Source: Dyella_B acidisoli
GTDB lineage: Bacteria > Pseudomonadota > Gammaproteobacteria > Xanthomonadales > Rhodanobacteraceae
NCBI RefSeq assembly: GCF_049532895.1
Contig: NZ_CP064031.1
Span: 3,100,001 to 3,164,000 of the forward strand
Reading direction: 5' to 3'
DNA length: 64,000 nt
Shown here: one piece after another, positions 58,126 through 64,000 of the stretch
Layout: each line of letters starts with the position of its first letter
How positions within the stretch are numbered: the stretch's first letter is position 1
Translations under genes and position numbers: made by a program
Notes under the pieces: generated by a model
What the model saw: only the letters and a program-made list of their open reading frames with translations
Databases searched by the model: none
What the model was told of the DNA's origin: nothing

Positions 58126-60061
58126 GTCGCCGCAATGCGGCTTGCAACAAACGGCGTTGCAGCCGTTCGCTCAGCCCGGTCGCTGCGGACAACGCCATTC
58201 GCTCCAGCGCAGCCGCTTCTTCCACGGTGGCTTCGCCCGGCTTCCACAACGCTTTGAACAATCGCCACCTGCCTTTCCAACTGGTGCTGGACGATTGCAG
58301 CCATTCCAGCGCAGGCAGCAGGCGCTGTTCCACCTCGGTGAAATCGCTGCCGAACGGAAACTTGGGCAGCAGTCCTTTGCGCATCGGTTTGTCCAATGCT
58401 TCGTGCAACATGTCAGGGCGATGCTTGCGCCAAACTTCCGGAATCTTGAAATCCGCAGCGAGTTTGCCATGCGATTTGGCCTCTGCCGCCAGCGCATCGA
58501 TGAACCGCGCATCGCTGATCGCCAGCATCGCTTCGACGCATTCGCTGTCGCTTTTGCCGCGCAAATCGGCCACACCGTACTCGCTCACCACAATGTCCCG
58601 CAGGTGGCGGGGAATGGTGATTTGTCCGTACTGCCAGCGGATATTGGTCTCCACGCCATTCTTGCCCTGGCGGGTCGCACGTTGCAGCAGCACGGATCGC
58701 CCATCCGGCAATTCGTGCGCCATGGCGACGAAGTTGTATTGCCCGCCGACACCACTCACGACATGCCCGTCTTCCAGCGTGTCTGAAACGGCAGCACCGA
58801 GCAGCGTCGACATCATGCAGGTGTTGAAGAAGCGCGCACCACGACGTTGCAAAGTAGCCAACGCCTGATGATCGCCATAGAGCTGGTTGACGTTGGAAAC
58901 CGGGCACATGTCGATCGCATCCGGATCGCTGTCCGCGGTGGTTTCCAGCCAGTCATACAGTTCGCGCGAGCCGAGGAAGAAGGCGCCGCGCAGGTAATGT
59001 CCGCCAGGTACGTCATCCGGCAGACGTCCTGCGGCGGCGGCGCGCTCCAACGCGAGGTTGTCCCAACTGCGGCGCTTGAGAACACCGGCCTTGGCCAGCT
59101 GCATCAGACCGTCCATGATCATTTCGCTGCAGCCGTACAAACCGGTCTTGAAGTTGCTCAGGCCACCGATGCGCCCGCCGAGTGTGTGCGTTGCGCCACG
59201 CGGATCGAGCGCCACCAAAATCTTGCGCCAAGCCACGTTGTCCTGATGGCGCAGCAACAGACCTTTGACCAGCGCATCGGATAAAGCACCGATGCCGATC
59301 TGTAGGCAACCACCGTCTTTCACCAGCGCACTAGCATGAAGGCCGAGCGCGTATTCCATGGTATCCACCGGCAGCCGGGGTAGCGCAAACAGCGGCGGAG
59401 ACAATGCCGGTGCAAGTTCGACGTCGAAGAAATCCTGCGGTACTTCCGCATCGCCCCCGATGTATGGCAAACCAGGATGCACCACTGCCACGCACAACGG
59501 ACGCGCTTTGCCGGCTGCTTTGACGCGATCAAGAAAATCCAGCGTGAGATCCGGATTGCACGACAGGCTATACCGCACGCCGGAGGGTGTTTCGCGGCGC
59601 GAGACAAGTTGCACCAGCAGGTTGATGTCCTGCACGACCAGATCGCGCGCCACGTGCGTATAGTTTTGGCTGATGTAATTGCGCTGCGCGCTGCTCGAAT
59701 GCAGCAAGGCGCCCGATTGCATATAGAACTCGTGCACCGCGACATTCGGGGGTAGCTTGTTCTGCATCTGATCGAGCGCGTATTGCGGATCGACGTAATC
59801 AGCGCCGAAATGCCTTTCCACGAACGGATCGAGGAAACGTGCTTCCATGCCGCTCTTTGACCGCGGCCGAGTAAGCGACAAGGCGGTGTACAAGGTCATC
59901 GATCGCCAGGTGTCGGCCTGCATCAGGCCGTACAGGGCATTGAGCAATCCGTGCGGCTTGCCGAGACCCAATGGCGCCGCTGCGCGCAGGTCGGCTCCCA
60001 GCCGCTCGACAATCAGCTGCGCACAGGCATCAGTGTCCGTAAAACGCTGCTCTGGCAACAT
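58094..60061 (-). CDS. Acetyl-CoA hydrolase/CoA-transferase family protein
   Basis: The 655-residue protein belongs to the acetyl-CoA hydrolase/transferase family (COG0427, with an N-terminal and a C-terminal AcetylCoA_hyd domain). Family motifs include LTLYTALSLTRP-like TLYTALSLTRPRS, GCLQIGIGALSDALVKGL and the CoA-transferase core GHVVSGVGGQYNFVAMAHEL. Such enzymes move CoA between acyl groups (for example acetate:succinyl-CoA). Its length is greater than the ~500-residue Ach1 type because of N- and C-terminal extensions. The last residues (VGGQTPIS, stop) are encoded within a family C palindromic repeat, so the original stop was probably lost or captured. Confidence 0.87.
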   Translation of the reverse strand: MLPEQRFTDTDACAQLIVERLGADLRAAAPLGLGKPHGLLNALYGLMQADTWRSMTLYTALSLTRPRSKSGMEARFLDPFVERHFGADYVDPQYALDQMQNKLPPNVAVHEFYMQSGALLHSSSAQRNYISQNYTHVARDLVVQDINLLVQLVSRRETPSGVRYSLSCNPDLTLDFLDRVKAAGKARPLCVAVVHPGLPYIGGDAEVPQDFFDVELAPALSPPLFALPRLPVDTMEYALGLHASALVKDGGCLQIGIGALSDALVKGLLLRHQDNVAWRKILVALDPRGATHTLGGRIGGLSNFKTGLYGCSEMIMDGLMQLAKAGVLKRRSWDNLALERAAAAGRLPDDVPGGHYLRGAFFLGSRELYDWLETTADSDPDAIDMCPVSNVNQLYGDHQALATLQRRGARFFNTCMMSTLLGAAVSDTLEDGHVVSGVGGQYNFVAMAHELPDGRSVLLQRATRQGKNGVETNIRWQYGQITIPRHLRDIVVSEYGVADLRGKSDSECVEAMLAISDARFIDALAAEAKSHGKLAADFKIPEVWRKHRPDMLHEALDKPMRKGLLPKFPFGSDFTEVEQRLLPALEWLQSSSTSWKGRWRLFKALWKPGEATVEEAAALERMALSAATGLSERLQRRLLQAALRRHSVGGQTPIS

Positions 60062-60446
60062 GGGGCGATGATGCCAGAAAGCATGGAACAGGGAAGTGGG
60101 TAGGCGACATGTGCGACGCTTGCATGCGATGCGCGAGACCGATCACATGTGATTCCCGTCAGCGGCCGCCTTTTCGCGAAAGCTGGAGTGACGGCCATAC
60201 GTAGGAGGCGACAGCTGTAAAAACGGGGACGGATTGCGTCTTGCTCTTCTTCGCAGCAGATACACGGGATGTTGAATCAGCCCTGGTTACGTTTCGCCCG
60301 AGCAGACAGGACAACGCTATCGACGTATGCGATCCGCCAGTCCGCTCGACTCGCCCAGGGATAATCCAGCGGTCTTACGAAGCGTGTTAACCCGCCGATT
60401 ATGCTCGGCCATCTAACGCAGTCGTAGTCCTATTGAGGAGGTACAT
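60062..60446. other. Intergenic region without recognised gene
   Basis: About 385 bases separate divergent genes. A degenerate family A-like palindrome lies at about 60150-60195 (ATTCCCGTCAGC ... AGCTGGAGTGACGGCC). Nothing else is supported except the ribosome-binding site GAGGAGGT before 60447. Confidence 0.45.
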
Positions 60447-61193
60447 ATGAAGCTGCGCCTCAAGCGTATATCCATCTTCAAATTGAGCTCGGCCAGAACT
60501 CGTAGTGTGCTGGTTGTCGCAGCCATGATGGCATCGGCCATACTTCTGAGTTCCATCCCGTTCCGCACTGCAGCGGCATCGCCCGTTGCACTGCAGTGCC
60601 AAGTAGGCGCAAGCGGCGCCGGTTACGCCGTTACCTGCAATGGCGCCCTTCCACCCGACATTACCGGAACATTAACTTGCCAATCGCCAGAGTTGATCAG
60701 TAACAACAACGGCGTGCTGACCATCGCCCAGGCGAACTGCTCTGGCAACCTTTCGCTCGCAAATGGCAACATTCCAGGAAACCTAAGCGCCACCGTTCTT
60801 ACCATCGATACCAACAGTGGAACGATAAGCGCCACCCAAGGCGACGGCACCCTCACCTATGCCTCCGGCCTTTCAACTACAACGGCCAGTTGCCAAGGCG
60901 GCGCCTTCTCGCTGACTTTATCGCCGCTTGTGCTCAACATCCCGGACGGTACATGCACCATCAAGACCAACGTACTCGGCATCGGTACTGCGCAGATAGT
61001 TACAAATTCCGGATCAATCAGCGCAATGCTCTCACCGAGCCCGATCGTCTCGATCAATAGCCCAACCGCCACTGCCTCAGCCTCCGTGCTCGGCCTCATC
61101 ACAAACATCGCCTGCGGTGCATCCATCACCCTCGACTTGAGTCAGATCATTCCTGTGATCACCGTCCCGCTGAAGGTTTGCAGCGGGTCGTAA
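60447..61193 (+). CDS. Exported Ser/Thr/Asn-rich protein of unknown function
   Basis: The 248-residue protein has a long signal peptide (basic MKLRLKRISIFKLSSARTR, then VLVVAAMMASAILLSSI, cut near AAASP). The mature chain is low in charge, rich in Ser, Thr, Asn, Gly and Leu, and shows short strand-like repeats such as GTLTCQSPELISNNNGVLTI and NLSATVLTIDTNSGTISAT, suggesting a beta-helix or beta-sandwich. About six Cys in the mature part could pair in the periplasm or outside the cell. A near-perfect ribosome-binding site AGGAGGT precedes the ATG by six bases. No family was recognised. Confidence 0.75.
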   Translation: MKLRLKRISIFKLSSARTRSVLVVAAMMASAILLSSIPFRTAAASPVALQCQVGASGAGYAVTCNGALPPDITGTLTCQSPELISNNNGVLTIAQANCSGNLSLANGNIPGNLSATVLTIDTNSGTISATQGDGTLTYASGLSTTTASCQGGAFSLTLSPLVLNIPDGTCTIKTNVLGIGTAQIVTNSGSISAMLSPSPIVSINSPTATASASVLGLITNIACGASITLDLSQIIPVITVPLKVCSGS

Positions 61194-61422
61194 GCATCTA
61201 GCCGACATTTTTCTCCCTGCATTGACCTGCGCCGAGAGCAACCCTGGTCAGTGCAGCGCTCGGCGCCGTGGCGCATGACGCGCTTTCCCAGCCTGCTCCA
61301 TGCGTGCCTCAGCGTCTTCGGCATTGCGCATCAACCACTTGGCGAAGATGAATGACGCATTGCCTGCACATCGCACGCCAATGCGATGTTCTCCAAGCCT
61401 TTCGTGCTAGTCTCCCGCCTCC

Positions 61423-62790
61423 ATGCATTCGCCCGACGACTTCAGCGAAGGTGCGGGCGGCCAGCCGCCTCGGCACATTCTCACGCCCAGTACGCTCAAC
61501 CGACTGGTGCGCGGCCTGCTGGAAGATGCGCTCCCGCTCGTATGGATCGAAGGCGAGCTGTCGAACGTAGCGCGGCCGGCGTCCGGCCATCTGTACTTCA
61601 CTTTGAAAGACAGCGCGGCGCAGGTGCGCTGCGCGATGTTCAAGCCGAAGAGCGCGTGGCTGCGTTTCAAGCCTTCCGATGGCATGCACGTGCTGGCGCG
61701 TGCGCGCGTCGGCCTGTACGAACCGCGCGGCGAATTCCAGCTCGTAGTTGAGCACATGGAACCGGCCGGTGAAGGCGCGCTGCAGCGCGAGTTTGAACGA
61801 CTGAAGGCGCAGTTGGATGCCGAAGGTTTGTTTGCTCAGGATCGCAAGCGCCCCCTGCCCCGTTTCGCGCGCCGCATCGGCGTGATCACTTCGGCTACCG
61901 GCGCCGCCGTTCGCGATGTGTTGAGCGTGATGTCGCGCCGCTGGCCGCTGGTCGACGTGGAAGTATTGCCCGTACCCGTGCAAGGCCGCGAAGCGCCACC
62001 CGCCATCGTGTCGATGTTGCGCAAGGCATCTGCCAGCGGCCGCTATGACGTGTTGTTGCTCACGCGCGGCGGCGGTTCGCTGGAAGACCTCTGGGCGTTC
62101 AACGACGAACAGGTCGCACGCGCCATTCACGCCAGCACCGTGCCGGTGGTCAGCGCGGTGGGGCACGAGATTGATTTCAGCATTTCCGATTTCGTCGCCG
62201 ACTTGCGTGCACCCACGCCGTCTGCGGCAGCCGAGCTGCTGGTACCAGATATCCTCGCGCTGCGGCGGCATCTGGAGCAATTGAATCGCCGCATCGTTGC
62301 CATCCACGAACGTCGGCTGCATGCGCGTATCCAGCGTATCGACCATCTGCTGGTGCGCTTGCAAGCGCAACGGCCACAAGCACGGCTGGCGCGCGATCGC
62401 GATCGCCTGCTGCAATTGCATCGACGCCTGCTCGCTTGCCGGGAAGCACATTTAACACGTAAAACGGTGCGCCTCGAGCGCGTATATACGCGCTTGCTGG
62501 CACAGCACCCACGCCAGCGGCTAGCACTGCTGAAGCAACGACTTGAACAGCATGCGTTGCATATGCGTCACATGATCGAGCATAAGCTGGAACGTGAGCG
62601 CCTGAATTTGCAGCAGACCGCTCGCGCAATGCATGCGGTGAGTCCGCTGGCTACGCTAGAACGCGGCTATGCGATCTTGTTTGATGCGGATGGCAAGGTG
62701 TTGCGGTCAGCGCAGAATGTGGCGATGGATACGCCGTTGAAAGCTCGCCTTGTTGACGGTGAGCTATCGCTGCGCGTAAGCAAGGATTGA
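61423..62790 (+). CDS. xseA: Exodeoxyribonuclease VII large subunit
   Basis: The 455-residue protein is the catalytic subunit of the single-strand DNA exonuclease ExoVII. It has an N-terminal OB fold (LWIEGELSNVARPASGHLYF, TLKDSAAQVRCAMFK), the catalytic core with GVITSATGAAVRDVLSVMSR and DVLLLTRGGGSLEDLWAFND (the GGGS-xED motif), and VSAVGHEIDFSISDFVADLR. A long coiled coil follows, and the C-terminal SPLATLERGYAIL is characteristic. Length is normal. The small subunit xseB is not in the window. Confidence 0.96.
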   Translation: MHSPDDFSEGAGGQPPRHILTPSTLNRLVRGLLEDALPLVWIEGELSNVARPASGHLYFTLKDSAAQVRCAMFKPKSAWLRFKPSDGMHVLARARVGLYEPRGEFQLVVEHMEPAGEGALQREFERLKAQLDAEGLFAQDRKRPLPRFARRIGVITSATGAAVRDVLSVMSRRWPLVDVEVLPVPVQGREAPPAIVSMLRKASASGRYDVLLLTRGGGSLEDLWAFNDEQVARAIHASTVPVVSAVGHEIDFSISDFVADLRAPTPSAAAELLVPDILALRRHLEQLNRRIVAIHERRLHARIQRIDHLLVRLQAQRPQARLARDRDRLLQLHRRLLACREAHLTRKTVRLERVYTRLLAQHPRQRLALLKQRLEQHALHMRHMIEHKLERERLNLQQTARAMHAVSPLATLERGYAILFDADGKVLRSAQNVAMDTPLKARLVDGELSLRVSKD

Positions 62791-62828
62791 GGCTGAGCCC
62801 ACGTTCAACTTCTGAAGAAATCTCAACT

Positions 62829-62909
62829 CGTCGCCCCGGCGAAGGCCGGGACCCAGCGACTTTGCCCTTATATCAAGTCACTAGGCCCCGGCCTTCGCCG
62901 GGGCGACGG
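62829..62909. repeat. Facing pair of REP-like palindromes (GGCCCCGG variant)
   Basis: CGTCGCCCCGGCGAAGGCCGGG and the inverse CCCCGGCCTTCGCCGGGGCGACG face each other downstream of xseA. Confidence 0.8.
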
Positions 62910-63050
62910 GTGTAAGGAAATTTTGTAGATCTGTGGCAGAGAATAGAGCGCATTGCCGGCATCCATTCTTCCCACGAATCAAACGCATCACCTCACGAAT
63001 CGAACATTGGAGTACATATAGCATCCGTTATCTCCATGGAGACGATGCAC

Positions 63051-64000
63051 ATGAAGGCTGCATCCCTGTTCGTTAAAGCTTTGGAAGCCGAAGGCGTGCG
63101 CAGCATCTTCGGTGTGCCAGGCGAGGAAAACCTCGATCTGGTCGAGGCGCTGCGCGAATCGTCCATCAAGCTGATCCTGACGCGTCACGAGCAGGCCGCG
63201 GGCTTCATGGCCGCGACGTGGGGGCGGCTTACCGGTGAGGCGGGTGTGGCGCTATCCACGCTGGGGCCGGGCGCCACCAACCTGGTGACGGCTGCGGCCT
63301 ATGCCCAGCTTGGCGCCATGCCGATGCTGATGATCACCGGCCAGAAGCCTATCCGCATGCACAAGCAGGGATTGTTCCAGTTGGTCGACGTGGTGGACAT
63401 GATGCAGCCGCTGACCAAGTACACGCGGCAGATCGTGTCCGCGGCGACGATTCCTGCGCGCATCCGCGAAGCGTTTCGCCGCGCGGAGGAAGAGCGCCCC
63501 GGCGCGGTGCACCTGGAACTACCCGAAGACATCGCACGCGACAAGGTCGACGAATACATCCTGCTGCCCACCGAATACGCGCGCCGACCCTCGCCCGACG
63601 ATGCAGCGCTGGTGCAAGCAGCCGAAGCGATCAGCAATGCGAAGCATCCGATCCTGATGATCGGCGCCGCTGCCAATCGCCAACGCACGGCGGTCGCGTT
63701 GCGCGCCTTCATCGACAAGCTCGGCATGCCCTTTTTCACCACGCAGATGGGCAAAGGCGTGGTGGACGAGGATCATCCGCTGTGGCTTGGCAATGCCGCG
63801 CTTTCCGATGGCGATTTCGTGCATCGCGCGATCGATGCGGCCGACGTGATCATCAACGTCGGCCACGACGTGGTGGAAAAGCCGCCGTTCTTCATGCAGC
63901 GCGGACGGCGTACCGTCATTCACATCAACTTTTCGTCGGCAGAAGTGGATACGGTGTATTTCCCGCAGATCGAAGTGGTGGGCGACATTGCACACACGAT
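63051..64000 (+). CDS. Acetolactate synthase large subunit-like ThDP enzyme, partial
   Basis: The gene runs off the window end; 316 codons are seen. The chain starts MKAASLFVKALEAEGVRSIF. It shows the conserved catalytic Glu in LTRHEQAAGFMAATWGRLTG, the GPGATNLVT loop, ITGQKP and the central domain start ISNAKHPILMIGAAANR. It is a thiamine-diphosphate-dependent enzyme of the acetolactate synthase (IlvB/AlsS) group, making 2-acetolactate from pyruvate. The catabolic (AlsS) or glyoxylate carboligase-like members cannot be excluded without the C-terminal half. The start at 63051 has GGAG nine bases upstream; an ATG at 63045 is alternative. Confidence 0.87.
   Translation, partial: MKAASLFVKALEAEGVRSIFGVPGEENLDLVEALRESSIKLILTRHEQAAGFMAATWGRLTGEAGVALSTLGPGATNLVTAAAYAQLGAMPMLMITGQKPIRMHKQGLFQLVDVVDMMQPLTKYTRQIVSAATIPARIREAFRRAEEERPGAVHLELPEDIARDKVDEYILLPTEYARRPSPDDAALVQAAEAISNAKHPILMIGAAANRQRTAVALRAFIDKLGMPFFTTQMGKGVVDEDHPLWLGNAALSDGDFVHRAIDAADVIINVGHDVVEKPPFFMQRGRRTVIHINFSSAEVDTVYFPQIEVVGDIAHT

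Noticed and set aside
6404..62909. The many short palindromes as a CRISPR array
   Set aside because: They are dispersed, self-complementary and lack regular spacers; they are REP-like repeats. No cas genes are present.

Overview
The window reads as a chromosomal segment of a gammaproteobacterium of the order Xanthomonadales, most likely Rhodanobacteraceae (Dyella/Rhodanobacter-like). Support comes from the ftsK-lolA-rarA-serS order, divergent rluC/rne, an H-NS of the short xanthomonad type, Xanthomonas/Caulobacter-type TonB-dependent receptors, high G+C coding sequence, and several families of short palindromic intergenic repeats. The genus is an inference; no 16S gene is present.

Layout. 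0-9 kb: a small exported protein, the agmatine-to-putrescine pair aguA/aguB with an AraC regulator and a PEBP protein between them, a TraB-type membrane protein, two tandem monohaem cytochromes c, nfuA, pterin-carbinolamine dehydratase, and a membrane protein overlapping it. 9-23.5 kb: rluC diverging from rne, a GacA/UvrY response regulator, tRNA-Leu(UAA), a YncE-like propeller protein, a two-component system, a quinone oxidoreductase, a MASE1 sensor with a degenerate ATPase region, and H-NS. 23.7-31 kb: a phosphate-scavenging cluster (large TonB receptor, PI-PLC-like protein, phytase-type phosphatase). The phytase gene is split by a 1389-bp IS110-family element of the IS1111 group. Removing the element exactly restores one 416-residue frame. 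31.2-35.2 kb: an alpha/beta hydrolase and a prolyl oligopeptidase.

35.2-41.5 kb is an accessory stretch ending at the 3' end of tRNA-Ser(UGA). It holds two unrecognised small proteins, an AHH-type nuclease toxin with a probable immunity gene and a third small gene, and an ATPase plus DUF4276/Toprim-like pair that looks like a defence module. The tRNA-Ser 3' end lies within a 33-bp perfect inverted repeat, and a broken tRNA-Ser copy follows.

41.8-53.5 kb is the serS/rarA/lolA/ftsK housekeeping block. Between lolA and rarA lie a TonB receptor and class A acid phosphatase operon, preceded by a Pho-box-like site, and a DUF1275 gene. 53.5-64 kb: trxB, a FemAB/GNAT-like protein, a 292-bp structured element bounded by 26-bp inverted repeats, aat, an HD-GYP protein, an acetyl-CoA hydrolase/transferase, a secreted protein, xseA, and the start of an acetolactate synthase-like gene that runs off the window.

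The strongest leads are the IS1111-group element, whose right-end noncoding region contains short matches to both halves of its own target and to its own end junction (a candidate bridge RNA), and the toxin/defence stretch beside tRNA-Ser.
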